Assembly (NCBI GenBank): GCA_021299695.1
Contig: JAJTEK010000027.1
Coordinates: forward strand, 21,840-85,839
Origin: Pirellula sp.
GTDB lineage: Bacteria; Planctomycetota; Planctomycetia; Pirellulales; Pirellulaceae
Length of the DNA: 64,000 nt
Direction of reading: 5' to 3'
Shown: positions 16,939 to 26,032 of the stretch, in pieces
Layout: every line of letters begins with the position of its first letter
How positions within the stretch are numbered: position 1 is the first letter of the stretch
Program-made: the position numbers and the translations under genes
Notes under the pieces: generated by a model
What the model was told of the DNA's origin: nothing
Databases searched by the model: none
The model's input: the letters and a program-made list of their open reading frames with translations, nothing else

Positions 16939-17691
16939 ATGAGAATGCATCTTGCCGCATGGATGGCGGCTATCGTTTTTGGTTTAGGGATGGTTTCGAG
17001 TCTCGAGGCTGGGATTTGGGCAAATGGGCACGGTGATATCGATGCCCATTTCCACGACGGGGCATTGGAGTTAGGCCTGCACTTCCATGACGGTGGTGTC
17101 GGTGCCTTCGGGGGCGGGACGCTCCCTGCGGGTCATCATGAGGCCGACGAACATCAGATTTTCGTGCCCGGAGCGCCGATCACTCTACCTGGAACAGGTT
17201 GGGATTTCGCCGGAGCCTCGGGCGATTCGCTTTGGTTTCTTCCGCCGAACAACGACCCAAATAAACCCTATTTGGGATGGGGCGCCGAGGAATTACCCAC
17301 TGTCGATTGGTTCAACCCCACCTTCACGTTGCTCTCGGTCAATGGGCCTACTGACGGGGTTTTTTCGGTCTGGGCGACAGACTCGTTTGGTGCACGGACC
17401 GTCAAGCTATCCTCGGTCGATGGTTTTTCGAAATCATTCTCGCTTCCTGCAGGATCGCACGAACACTTCACTGTGGGGTTCAACCGAGCAGGAACGTTTG
17501 ATGTGAGCCTTCGAGTCTCGGCGATGAGAAGATCGGACAATCAAACTTTTTCAGGCGATGGAACCTTCACGTTCTACGTCGATTCGGTACCTAATGGGGG
17601 TGAGGTTCCTGAACCGGGTTCGATGGCGATCTTCTCGGTCTTGGCCATCGGTTCGGGCTATCGCATGCTTCGACGTCGCAAGATAAGTTGA
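16939..17691 (+). CDS. His-rich choice-of-anchor-M-like protein with PEP-CTERM anchor
   Basis: 250 residues; AAAGGAG lies about 7 nt before the ATG. The signal peptide (WMAAIVFGLGMVSSLEA) is followed by a His/Asp-rich segment, HGDIDAHFHDGALELGLHFH, then HHEADEH. This resembles the surface-anchored choice-of-anchor M repeat, which in actinobacteria is encoded with AztD-like proteins and metal ABC transporters. The C-terminus carries VPEPGS, a hydrophobic helix and a basic RMLRRRK end, a PEP-CTERM sorting signal. It is probably exported and tethered at the cell surface or outer membrane, binding zinc through its histidines. It is controlled by the divergent palindromic promoter. The zinc role is inferred. 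Confidence 0.75.
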   Translation: MRMHLAAWMAAIVFGLGMVSSLEAGIWANGHGDIDAHFHDGALELGLHFHDGGVGAFGGGTLPAGHHEADEHQIFVPGAPITLPGTGWDFAGASGDSLWFLPPNNDPNKPYLGWGAEELPTVDWFNPTFTLLSVNGPTDGVFSVWATDSFGARTVKLSSVDGFSKSFSLPAGSHEHFTVGFNRAGTFDVSLRVSAMRRSDNQTFSGDGTFTFYVDSVPNGGEVPEPGSMAIFSVLAIGSGYRMLRRRKIS

Positions 17692-17715
17692 TTGGCCCTG
17701 AGCATCGGACGATTT

Positions 17716-17762
17716 AAAAAAGCAGCAGGCCAGCGGACAATCCGCTGGACTGCTGCTTTTTT
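17716..17762. terminator. Strong bidirectional terminator
   Basis: A-run, GCAGCAG, CCAGCGGA, loop CAA, TCCGCTGG, CTGCTGC, T-run. The stem is about 16 bp with one mismatch and poly-A/poly-T flanks on both sides. It closes the His-rich gene and insulates the next promoter. Confidence 0.9.
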
Positions 17763-17823
17763 CGCAACAACATTCGGGTGATCCCCGACCCATGGGGCAA
17801 TCGTCAGGGTTTCCCGGTTTCGC

Positions 17824-17844
17824 TTATGCAAAAATATTGCAAAT
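17824..17844 (+). promoter_or_regulatory. Zur-like box ahead of the second DUF1559 gene
   Basis: TTATGCAAA and ATTGCAAAT around AAT match the 9-3-9 pattern of 15405-15425 in most positions. A further TTTTGCAAT half-site lies at 17851-17859. The box ends 101 bp before the start codon, a distance like that of the other DUF1559 gene. Confidence 0.5.
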
Positions 17845-17945
17845 CTTATTTTTTGCAATTGATTACAGGCTACTTTTGTAAATACTACGGTTGTGCGTCG
17901 ATCGAGACTGGTTACGGATTTGCGATTCGCCCGGAGAGAAACTTC

Positions 17946-19103
17946 ATGCCAAGGCCCTTTACCCCGGTTTTCCAAAGGAGCTCCCTCGTTTCACAATCCA
18001 GAACAAGGCTTGGTTTTACCTTGGTCGAACTTCTGGTCGTCATCGCCATTATCGGGGTTTTGGTGGGTCTTTTGCTCCCGGCGGTCCAAGCGGCCCGCGA
18101 GGCGGCCAGGCGGATGCAGTGCTCGAACAATCTCAAGCAACTTTCACTTGCGATCCACAGCTACGAATCGGCCTTCAAGACCTTTCCGCTCACAATCACC
18201 GGCAGCGGAGTGCCAGGCAACCCGCGCGGAAGCGGACTCTACAGTTGGCTGGCGATGATCCTACCTCAGGTCGAGCAACTTCCACTCTACCAATCGATCG
18301 ACTTTGCCGTGCCGATGACCAGCACCGTAGGGACCACGGCTCCAAATTACTTGAGCCTGAATATCCAGGCCAACCATCGCAACGCCCAAGCCGCCTCGCA
18401 AGTCATCTCCACCTTCATCTGCCCCTCGGATGCTTGGGTCCAGACTCAAGTCGCCGGAACAGCATCGCCGGCACCGGGAAGCTATGCAGCCAACATCGGA
18501 TGGGTTCGACAGACAACAGGGATCGCCGGTGAGAGCGGTCCTCTCGGACAGACCAACGGAGCTATGCCAATCGATAATCCAGCCGATACGAATCGGTTCT
18601 GGTACCAGCCCAAAATGAGGTTCCGCGATATCGTCGATGGATCTTCGAACACCGCCCTCTTGGCCGAACGTGTGATCAATAGCTTGGTGCCCGTCCAAGG
18701 ACTCTTTGGCGCATCGATGCCACCTGGCCCGCCAAAGGTCATGTCCTTTTGCGGCGGTGGAGGAACAACCAGAACCCTTCCACAATGGGTCAACTATTGC
18801 CAAGGCGTTACATCGCCCGACCCGCTTTACTCGGCGCCGCACGGCAAAGCTTGGATCTCCGGCTTGACCCTCGCAGGCAATACCTACATGCATGTGATGA
18901 TGCCAAATCAACGCAATTGCCACGTAACCGGAGGGGAGGCCAGCGGCAACAACATGGTCACAGCCTCTAGCCAGCACGGTAGTGGTGTGCATGTGGCTGT
19001 GGCCGACGGTCATATCCGCTTCGTGAACCTTTCGATCCAGGATCGAGTCTGGTGGGGATTTGGCTCGCGCAACGGTGGCGAAACCTTCGTCAACTTCGAG
19101 TGA
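17946..19103 (+). CDS. DUF1559 pseudopilin-like surface protein (zinc-cluster copy B)
   Basis: 385 residues from the ATG at 17946, with GGAGAG upstream; the frame is open to 17778 but the extension is not family-like. It has the pilin-type motif [16 protein letters not shown] then [21 protein letters not shown], the central [13 protein letters not shown] motif, and the terminal [20 protein letters not shown]. It is longer than copy A and has extra Cys and His residues ([17 protein letters not shown]). Likely exported via a prepilin peptidase. The shared promoter box implies the same control as the COG0523 and AztD-like genes. Function unknown. Confidence 0.9.
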   Translation: MPRPFTPVFQRSSLVSQSRTRLGFTLVELLVVIAIIGVLVGLLLPAVQAAREAARRMQCSNNLKQLSLAIHSYESAFKTFPLTITGSGVPGNPRGSGLYSWLAMILPQVEQLPLYQSIDFAVPMTSTVGTTAPNYLSLNIQANHRNAQAASQVISTFICPSDAWVQTQVAGTASPAPGSYAANIGWVRQTTGIAGESGPLGQTNGAMPIDNPADTNRFWYQPKMRFRDIVDGSSNTALLAERVINSLVPVQGLFGASMPPGPPKVMSFCGGGGTTRTLPQWVNYCQGVTSPDPLYSAPHGKAWISGLTLAGNTYMHVMMPNQRNCHVTGGEASGNNMVTASSQHGSGVHVAVADGHIRFVNLSIQDRVWWGFGSRNGGETFVNFE

Positions 19104-19113
19104 ATCCCAGCCC

Positions 19114-19752
19114 TTAGGTTTTTCGCTTGCGCGACGGATAAACCTCTCGGCAAATCCCGCACACGGTTCCATCGCATCCTCGGGCCGAGCAATGCTCGCG
19201 TCCATAAAAGATGATCTGCAGATGGAGCCTGTTCCAAGCCTCGATCGGGAAGAGCTTTTTCAAATCATTTTCGGTCTGAACCACATTCTTTCCATTGGTC
19301 AGTCCCCAACGCTGCGCCAATCGGTGGATGTGCGTATCGACAGGAAACGCAGGTACGCCGAAGGCTTGTGCCATAACGACCGATGCCGTTTTATGACCGA
19401 CCCCTGGCAGCCGCTCCAGAGCTTCGAAGTCTTGAGGGACCTGACCGGCGTACTCTTGAACCAGGATCTTCGAGAGCCCTGAAATCGCTTTGGCCTTTTG
19501 AGGACTCAGGCCACAGGGGCGTATGATCGCCTGGATCCGATCGACCGGGACTCGGCTCATCGCTTCAGGAGTATCGGCCAGCTTCCACAAATCCGGGGTG
19601 ACTCGATTGACCATTTTATCGGTGCACTGAGCGCTCAGAACGACCGCGACGAGGAGCGTATAAGGATCGGCATGGTCGAGTGGGATGTCGGTCGTTGGGT
19701 AGAGCTCATCGAGTCTTCGGTGGACGATCTGAGCGCGCTGCTTACGGTTCAT
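19114..19752 (-). CDS. nth: Endonuclease III (DNA glycosylase/AP lyase)
   Basis: 212 residues, full length for Nth. It has the helix-hairpin-helix LPGVGHKTA with the catalytic Lys and FPVDTHIHR with the catalytic Asp. It removes oxidised pyrimidines in base-excision repair. The C-terminal cysteines run CSARGCDGTVCGIC, giving spacing C-x4-C-x4-C-x2-C instead of the usual C-x6-C-x2-C-x5-C. A [4Fe-4S] cluster may still bind, but with a different loop. The start codon overlaps the stop of the upstream dehydrogenase gene by 11 bp, implying coupled translation. Confidence 0.93.
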   Translation of the reverse strand: MNRKQRAQIVHRRLDELYPTTDIPLDHADPYTLLVAVVLSAQCTDKMVNRVTPDLWKLADTPEAMSRVPVDRIQAIIRPCGLSPQKAKAISGLSKILVQEYAGQVPQDFEALERLPGVGHKTASVVMAQAFGVPAFPVDTHIHRLAQRWGLTNGKNVVQTENDLKKLFPIEAWNRLHLQIIFYGREHCSARGCDGTVCGICREVYPSRKRKT

Positions 19753-22700
19753 TGATTCTTTTTTGGCGTGCTAGCTCTTGCGGGCTGGACATGAGGTACT
19801 TGAGCAAACTGGCTTTTTGATCCTCGGTGAGCCCCTCGAAGAGTCCCTCGGGCATGAGCGACATTTGGGAGGCGGCGCGTTGGTCGATTTCACTGGCGAA
19901 GACCACGATTCTTTCCTGTGCGGTTTGAACCGTCAATTCGCGAGGGGTTTCCGAGACGACCACACCGGTAATGACACGTCCATCCTGCATCCGTAGGGCC
20001 GTGACACGGTAGTTTTCAGCCACCAAGGCGCTCGGAGCGAGAATGTTTTCGAGCCAGTACCGGAGGTTCGTGCGCTGTGCTCCGGTGAGTTCCGGTCCAA
20101 TCTGGCCCCCTTCTCCATAGAGTTTGTGGCAGGTGCCGCACTTGTTGATCCAGACTAGGCGTCCGAAGTTGATCCCCCCTTTCTGGATCGCTTCTGGAGT
20201 CAGGAGAGCTTCCTCCTTTTCGATCAATTCCTGGTGATTCCCTGAAAGCCCCAGCGACTTGTTGATTTTTCTTGCGCGCTCAAGCAGTTCCCAAGTGCCT
20301 GCGGATTGGAATTGCCTCCACGTCGTCGCATCGATGTGCTCTTGGGGGATGGTGTTCTTTTCGATCGCATTGAGCAGGACTTCCATCGAATCGACTCGGC
20401 TTGCAAGGGCCGAGATGATCCCGGCGCGTGCCGGTTGGCTGGCTTGGGTGTAGCGTTCGACCAAGGCCTCTGCGCGGGGTTTGCTCAGCGTCCGCCGCAT
20501 GGCGAATGCAGCAGCGTTTCCTAGATCCGGATCCTCCATGAGTCGCTCGAGCTGGTCGATGGCTTCTGCGGTATCGATGCTTCCTATCACCTCGACGGCA
20601 ACCTTGCGCTCCAGGAGTGGAACATCCTTCATCGCAATGACTTGCAGAAGCGGTGCAAGGTCGTCCGTTCGATCGACGATCGAGTTGACCAGGACGGCCA
20701 ATCGCACAACAGCAGGGTCTGGATGCTTGCTCGCCAGGGACTTAAGCTGATCCCAGTAGGCCGGTTTGTCGACCTGCAGGCGGCCTTGGTAAGCCCCCCA
20801 AAGAGCCCGAATACAAGCCGCATGCAGCTTGGGATTATCCCTTTGGACTGCGTCTGCAAAAAAGAATGCAAGGGCATCGCTAGCCAGTGAGCTATCAGGA
20901 TGCTTTTCGGTGACCATCGAGGCAAGTCGCCTGAGGACCAACTCCTGAACTTTGTGCAAAGGGCTCGACTGGATCGATTTGACCATCTCCATAGGATTCT
21001 CGACGACTTGGTCTTTGATCCCATACCAAAGGACCAGTGAGAACGTGAGATCATCGGCAAGATCCTCGCTCATGAGCAATTTCTTCAAGATGGGTTCAAA
21101 CACATCGGGGAGTTTGGGCAAATGCGAAGCCAGGGTCAGTCGCAAATGGGGATGGGCATAGGGTCGCGAGTTGGCCAATAAGCAATCGAGAATTTCGAGT
21201 TGGATTTCCCGATCCCCAGGGTTGCTCGTAGGTATGGGGCCCGATTTCGACATAGGATCCAGGAGCAATCGAATGGCCCAACTACGGACCGATTCATGCT
21301 GTTTGGTTTTGAGGAGTTGGAGAAGTATTTCGTTGTCGAGCAATTTGCAGGCCTTCAAGGCCCAGAGGGCTCGAAGCTGTTTGGTCACCTCGAATCGAGC
21401 CTCCTGGGAACGGAAGTCCTTGGGTGCATTGATGGCCATATGGACGAGGGGCCCGGGGTCCTTGACGGGGCTTGCAAGTCCATTCAGGGTATAGTGTTTG
21501 AAAAACTGCTGGGTGAACCAGACGTTCGGATGCGAGACGATCGAGACGACGTCTTGGCCCGTAACGGTCGGTTGCTTTGCGCGGTCGGCTCGGTACAGTC
21601 CACTGAGTGTTTTGAGTAAATCGATGTAGGGCACCTGATCTGGATTGTTGTAAGACACTTTATAGATTCGGCCGCTGGTACGGTGGACTCCGTCGTCGTC
21701 ATGGCATTCTCCGATATCGGACCAATCGATCACCATGGCACTTCCGTCGGGGGATTGGCTAAGGTCCAAACCTCGAAACCAAGGGTCTTGCCAAAAGACC
21801 ATATCCGGCCCATGGGTTGCCAGAAACCCTGCCCCAGAGGGCTTGATGAAATCGCGATTGATCCGACGGCCATGGAGGTTCAGAGCATAGACGTTGCCGT
21901 GGTACTCCTTGGGCCACTGGTCAGCTTGGTAGATCATCAAACCGCTGTGGGCATGACCACCGCCGGCCGCATCGGTTCGACTGCTCGGGGGACCTTTGCG
22001 AGTCTCTCGCCAGTCTTCGGCACTTTGGTCCCAATGGACGTGGTCGGCGATTTGCGGGAGGAGTTCATAGACATAGGGGTCCGAGTCCTCCCCGTACATA
22101 CGCTGCAGATGAGCGTTGGGGATCGCATGCCAAAGATGACCGATGACGGTGTTGATAAAGAATAGGTTTCCGTGATCGTCCCAATCCATTCCCCATGGAT
22201 TGGTCGTCCCCTCGCAGACCATCTCGACGCGTTGGCTGGCAGGCTCGTAGCGCCAGATACCACAGGTCAGTTTGGTTTTCACCGGCGGTATTGCTACTAC
22301 AGGTCGTATTGTTCCTACGATTCGTGTTGCTGTTGGTGCCAAAGCGCCGGGTGCCAACGTGCCGGGTGCTAAGGCCCCGGGTGCTAAGGCCCCGGGTGGC
22401 AAGGCCCCGGGTGGCAATGGGGGACCTAGGGCGTAGACTTCGCTAGAGCCGAGGATGCCGTGTCGCCCATAGAGCCATCCGTCGGGTCCGAATCGCAAGC
22501 CGTTGGCGAAATTATGCCGGATATCGGCGTTGAAACCCGAGAGGACAACTTGTGGCTCGGAGTCGGCGACATCGTCTAGGTTTGTGTCTTTTAGGTAAAG
22601 CAAATGGGGAGGGGCAAGCGCCCAAACTCCGCGGGTTGAGGAGCCTCCGATTTCGATGCTGGTGAGTCCTTTGAGGCCTTCGGCGAAGACCTTGCGCTTT

Positions 22701-23062
22701 TCAAACACGCCATCGCTGTCGGCATCCTCGAGGATCACGATGCGGTCGGAAAGGGAGGCATCGACTTTTTTGGCCGATTCGGCATAGGTATAGTTTTCAG
22801 CGATCCAGAGTCGGCCCGAGGGATCCCATGCCATTGCGATCGGTTGTTGGACATTCGGCTCCGAGGCAGCCGCAGTGATCGAAAAACCTTCTGGCAATCG
22901 GACCGTTTCGACAACCTCCTTGGGAGTCATCTTGGGGATGGTCTCCTTTTGGCTGTCGTAAATCTCCTGTGCCTCGAGGCTCGGCGCGATTCGAAGGATC
23001 AACCCGAGTGCGGACACGAGAATCAGGCAGATCCAAAACGGGGATGTTCGCGTTCGATGCAT
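19742..23062 (-). CDS. PVC-type membrane-bound dehydrogenase with haem-binding CxxCH domain
   Basis: 1106 residues. After a signal peptide (FWICLILVSALGLILRIA) comes a beta-propeller dehydrogenase domain (VRLPEGFSITAAASEPNVQQ, MAWDPSGRLWIAENYTY, WDDHGNLFFINTVIGHLWH). Helical HEAT-like repeats occupy about residues 500-900. A cytochrome c module begins at C975GTCH979 and ends with a Met-containing SLMPEG and GRVITGVVVSET. The type is typical of planctomycete periplasmic enzymes thought to oxidise sugars or similar. An odd feature is a low-complexity insertion of LAPGA-type pentapeptides within the propeller (22338-22412). Substrate unknown. Confidence 0.9.
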   Translation of the reverse strand: MHRTRTSPFWICLILVSALGLILRIAPSLEAQEIYDSQKETIPKMTPKEVVETVRLPEGFSITAAASEPNVQQPIAMAWDPSGRLWIAENYTYAESAKKVDASLSDRIVILEDADSDGVFEKRKVFAEGLKGLTSIEIGGSSTRGVWALAPPHLLYLKDTNLDDVADSEPQVVLSGFNADIRHNFANGLRFGPDGWLYGRHGILGSSEVYALGPPLPPGALPPGALAPGALAPGTLAPGALAPTATRIVGTIRPVVAIPPVKTKLTCGIWRYEPASQRVEMVCEGTTNPWGMDWDDHGNLFFINTVIGHLWHAIPNAHLQRMYGEDSDPYVYELLPQIADHVHWDQSAEDWRETRKGPPSSRTDAAGGGHAHSGLMIYQADQWPKEYHGNVYALNLHGRRINRDFIKPSGAGFLATHGPDMVFWQDPWFRGLDLSQSPDGSAMVIDWSDIGECHDDDGVHRTSGRIYKVSYNNPDQVPYIDLLKTLSGLYRADRAKQPTVTGQDVVSIVSHPNVWFTQQFFKHYTLNGLASPVKDPGPLVHMAINAPKDFRSQEARFEVTKQLRALWALKACKLLDNEILLQLLKTKQHESVRSWAIRLLLDPMSKSGPIPTSNPGDREIQLEILDCLLANSRPYAHPHLRLTLASHLPKLPDVFEPILKKLLMSEDLADDLTFSLVLWYGIKDQVVENPMEMVKSIQSSPLHKVQELVLRRLASMVTEKHPDSSLASDALAFFFADAVQRDNPKLHAACIRALWGAYQGRLQVDKPAYWDQLKSLASKHPDPAVVRLAVLVNSIVDRTDDLAPLLQVIAMKDVPLLERKVAVEVIGSIDTAEAIDQLERLMEDPDLGNAAAFAMRRTLSKPRAEALVERYTQASQPARAGIISALASRVDSMEVLLNAIEKNTIPQEHIDATTWRQFQSAGTWELLERARKINKSLGLSGNHQELIEKEEALLTPEAIQKGGINFGRLVWINKCGTCHKLYGEGGQIGPELTGAQRTNLRYWLENILAPSALVAENYRVTALRMQDGRVITGVVVSETPRELTVQTAQERIVVFASEIDQRAASQMSLMPEGLFEGLTEDQKASLLKYLMSSPQELARQKRINEP
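22338..22412 (-). repeat. In-frame 15-bp tandem repeat inside the dehydrogenase gene
   Basis: Five 15-bp units (third and fourth identical: GCTAAGGCCCCGGGT) encode repeated L/P-A/P-P-G-A pentapeptides. The unit is a multiple of three, so copy number can change without a frameshift. Confidence 0.85.
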
Positions 23063-23111
23063 CGAAAAAACCTTGTATAGAAAAGAACACTTCCTGATGG
23101 TCCAGCAAGAA

Positions 23112-23153
23112 TGCCGATCGGTTAGTGCCGATCGGTTAGTGCCGATTGGTTAA
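23112..23153. repeat. 14-bp tandem repeat, three copies
   Basis: TGCCGATCGGTTAG twice, then a variant TGCCGATTGGTTAA. It lies about 50 bp ahead of the dehydrogenase start, in the gap between two minus-strand genes, and so may overlap that promoter. Confidence 0.75.
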
Positions 23154-23213
23154 TGCCGGGGGGCGATGGGCTTGGGTTGGGTATTATGCCAAGTTTTCTC
23201 GGGGGTGGCTGTG

Positions 23214-24071
23214 CTACTTGTTGGCCGCTTGTCGAGATCCTCGAGTTTTCCAGGCCCAGAAAACAAGGAGCATGGCGGCTAGGGCTAGGATTCTCCAAGT
23301 CCAGTCCGTGGCATTTCCGAGTTGTTCGGCGATGGGTTTGCCGATGTTGGTCGCTACGGTATCGACCGTGTTTTCGACGAGTTGCCGGGTTCCGTCAAGA
23401 AATGGTTCGGGGTCGGCGACAAACACCGCCAGGGCGGTTCCGGCCGTCAGAGCAAGTTTGTTTCTCCAGACGAAGTCCATCGCACGATCGCCATAGCGGC
23501 CCAGGACCCCGAGCAGGTCCGCGTTTTTAGCGAGGCTCGCTGTCGGAACCTCGTCGGCTAGCATGGCCAAGCGACGGGCGCTTTGCTCGGTCAGTTCACG
23601 CATAGCTCCGACGGCGGGCGAACCGGCCGAAGCGATGAGTTTTTCGGCGACCACACCGTGTTTGATCAGGACCTCTCCGGCCTCTTGGCCGAATTGGCGA
23701 ACCATTCCGAGTCGAACGGGGTTTTCCAGTGCTCCGATCGCTTCGTCGCCGTACTTCGAGAGAAGCCGAGCCGAGATAGCCGCATCGGCTCCGGAACCCT
23801 CGAGGATTCGAAGCGCGCGAGGACCACCTTTTTCGATCGCTCGGAGCGCATCGTCACCCGATTGCACCAAGACGGCTTGGACCCGTGTGGTCAGTTTCTC
23901 GACCCCTTCGTCGGCGACCTCTTTCGAGAAGCGGCGAATGAGTTGCTCGGCTAGTTCCTTGGCCACCGTGACGGAACCTTGAGCCCATAGGTTGCTCTGG
24001 CTCAAGACCAATGCGACTACAAGCATCGGCAGGATCTCTAGAACGTTAAAGCTTCGTCGTTGACTGGGCAT
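23214..24071 (-). CDS. Exported membrane protein of unknown function
   Basis: 285 residues from the ATG at 24071 (GAGG upstream), overlapping the end of the preceding gene by 26 bp. The signal peptide (FNVLEILPMLVVALVLSQSNLWAQ) is followed by an alpha-helical domain with repeated short helices (SGDDALRAIEKGGPRALRIL, YGDEAIGAL, KHGVVAEKL). Near the end are two hydrophobic segments (LALTAGTALAVFVA and ILALAAMLLVFWAW). I do not recognise a family. The overlap with the upstream gene suggests the two products act together in the envelope. Confidence 0.7.
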   Translation of the reverse strand: MPSQRRSFNVLEILPMLVVALVLSQSNLWAQGSVTVAKELAEQLIRRFSKEVADEGVEKLTTRVQAVLVQSGDDALRAIEKGGPRALRILEGSGADAAISARLLSKYGDEAIGALENPVRLGMVRQFGQEAGEVLIKHGVVAEKLIASAGSPAVGAMRELTEQSARRLAMLADEVPTASLAKNADLLGVLGRYGDRAMDFVWRNKLALTAGTALAVFVADPEPFLDGTRQLVENTVDTVATNIGKPIAEQLGNATDWTWRILALAAMLLVFWAWKTRGSRQAANK

Positions 24072-25158
24072 GCTTGGCCTCGTTGGGTAGGAAGACTCGG
24101 AAAATTGCGTCGCGTCGAATTTGATTTCGTTCGGTGATCCATTGGGCGAATCGACCATCGAGCCCTGAAGCACTCGGTCGACCCGACGTGTCTGGTGGAC
24201 CCAAGTCCCCTTTGCAGATCAGATCGTGTACAGAGGAAAGCTGCTTGGAGACCTGGTACTGAAGCTCGACCTCGGGCTCAGACCACCAGTCCCAGATCCG
24301 CGTGACGAGCTGATCGACAAGGATCCCGGCAACGAGGCCAATGCCCAGTGTCGCCCAGCCGCTTGCGGCCCCCGTCGAGAGGATCCCAGCTGAAACCCCC
24401 ATGCGGATAGCCACCTGAGCCATGACCTCCCCGGCGACCAAGGAGATCAACTGGCTTTCGATATTCGAAGAGAGGTCCTGGGAGACAACCTCGGAGGCTT
24501 GTGCGATGGCTTGCTGGAATCGAAGTTCCAGCTCACTTGCATCGAGCGATTCGATTTGAGCAAGCTCCGGGAGCCCTTCGATGTCGGCTCGGATGCTGAT
24601 GAGCATTTGGCTTTCGATATCGCGGACTTCATTGAGGCGCTCTGCGACGGCTTGCCGAACGGCCGATTCGAGCTCATCAGAAGAAAAAATATGCTCTTCG
24701 AATTGATCCCTCAAGAATCGGTCGTGGCGGTCTTTATCGTTCCAAGGAAGTTTGTCCAGGACGAGGTTCCACTTGCTTTGGAATCCAAGGATCGAGTCGG
24801 CGAAGGCCGGTACGTTGTCGTAGGCCTTGCTGAAGAGGATCTCGATGGCTGGATAACCCCGGTCCGCGAGCCCTAGGATTTCGGATTCGGACTTCTTAAG
24901 GTGTTTCTCTAGAAGTTCCCGAACAGCCAGCTCCGGAATTCCCCTTGAAGACGTTGCACTCTGCTTCGACGGGGCCCGCATCGATGGTGGATTGGCTCTG
25001 AAGTAGCCCCATACCGCAAGGATCGCGCACAGACTCGCAACGATCCAAATTGGTCGGACTCGAAGGTGGCTTTTTCGAAGTGAGCTGGAGGAAGAATCCA
25101 TCGATAACAAGTCCGAGCTGGTCACAACCGCGTGGGTGCCTAGAACTACACGCATCAC
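24046..25158 (-). CDS. Membrane protein of unknown function, partner of the downstream gene
   Basis: 370 residues from a GTG at 25158 followed at once by an ATG; an internal ATG at 25101 (MDSSSSSLRK) is another plausible start. A membrane helix (IWIVASLCAILAVWGYF) is followed by a long helical region, a glycine-rich hydrophobic segment (GWATLGIGLVAGILVDQLV) with WDWWSEPE, and a polar tail. No catalytic motif is seen. Not recognised; it appears to be a two-gene unit with the next gene. Confidence 0.68.
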   Translation of the reverse strand: MMRVVLGTHAVVTSSDLLSMDSSSSSLRKSHLRVRPIWIVASLCAILAVWGYFRANPPSMRAPSKQSATSSRGIPELAVRELLEKHLKKSESEILGLADRGYPAIEILFSKAYDNVPAFADSILGFQSKWNLVLDKLPWNDKDRHDRFLRDQFEEHIFSSDELESAVRQAVAERLNEVRDIESQMLISIRADIEGLPELAQIESLDASELELRFQQAIAQASEVVSQDLSSNIESQLISLVAGEVMAQVAIRMGVSAGILSTGAASGWATLGIGLVAGILVDQLVTRIWDWWSEPEVELQYQVSKQLSSVHDLICKGDLGPPDTSGRPSASGLDGRFAQWITERNQIRRDAIFRVFLPNEAKHAQSTTKL

Positions 25159-25299
25159 ACATGGAATAATAGGAATTTTACCAAACGAAGTTCCTTAGGA
25201 TGCCTCAAGATCCACTGAAATTGAGAATCCCAGGGGTGATTGAGCGTCAGAATCGAACCATGGGACAGTTGGCGGACCTCAGAATGGGTGGCTCAAGAT

Positions 25300-26028
25300 A
25301 TGACCTTTTTTCAAAAACCTCTTGGAGCTACGCTGCTCTTAGGATCGGCTCTCGGGACTCCTTACCTTCTCTTCGAGACCCAACCCGGGGAGCAGATCCG
25401 CCGCGCGGTGGCTTTTGAGGAGCCATCGCCCAGAAATGCACCGCTTGAGAGCCCTACGGTCGAGAACCTTCAAAATCCAGTACCCCCCCCCTCGGTTCGA
25501 CTCAGCGGGCGTGATCCACTTACACCGGCCTCCGATTTCCAACCCCCGATCGACCTACGAGAAGTACTTCGATTCGATATCGATCCGGATTTTGTATATC
25601 GACGTTTCTCAAGGGTCTCGACCGTTCTTTCGGACCTGAGCTTAGACGGCCTGCGAGTCCCGTTGGTAAGCGGGACGCAGGCCTACGATGTGGCCGGCTC
25701 TCTGACTTATTATTTCGACATCAACAAAAAGCTGCGACGAATTCAGATGCAAGGGGTAACGGGAGATGCTCGGGGGCTAATCGAGTTAATGGTGCAGCAC
25801 TACCGACTCGCCCCTGAACCAAGCCTTGGGGGGCAGTTGTTGACGACTCGTTGGAACAATCGCGTGACGAGTTTCATGCACGTGGCCCCCGCTCCGGTCG
25901 TCACTTCGGCGAGCCCAAATGCGAGGTTTGCCTTTTACTTAGAAATCAATCCCCCAGCAGACCGCTATGGGCTGAGCCAAGAAGCCATGCAGATGCTAGT
26001 CCAAGCCCAGGCGGCAAAGCGTTGGTAA
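25300..26028 (+). CDS. Conserved planctomycete hypothetical protein, exported
   Basis: 242 residues from the ATG at 25300; the frame extends to 25240, but the shorter form starts directly with a signal-like segment (FFQKPLGATLLLGSALGTPYLLF). A Pro-rich linker follows, then a globular part with alternating beta segments (DVAGSLTYYFDINKKLRRIQ, LLTTRWNNRVTSFMHV). It is divergent from the membrane gene pair and converges with the next gene, 4 bp away. I do not assign a family. Confidence 0.65.
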   Translation: MTFFQKPLGATLLLGSALGTPYLLFETQPGEQIRRAVAFEEPSPRNAPLESPTVENLQNPVPPPSVRLSGRDPLTPASDFQPPIDLREVLRFDIDPDFVYRRFSRVSTVLSDLSLDGLRVPLVSGTQAYDVAGSLTYYFDINKKLRRIQMQGVTGDARGLIELMVQHYRLAPEPSLGGQLLTTRWNNRVTSFMHVAPAPVVTSASPNARFAFYLEINPPADRYGLSQEAMQMLVQAQAAKRW

Positions 26029-26032
26029 TCGC

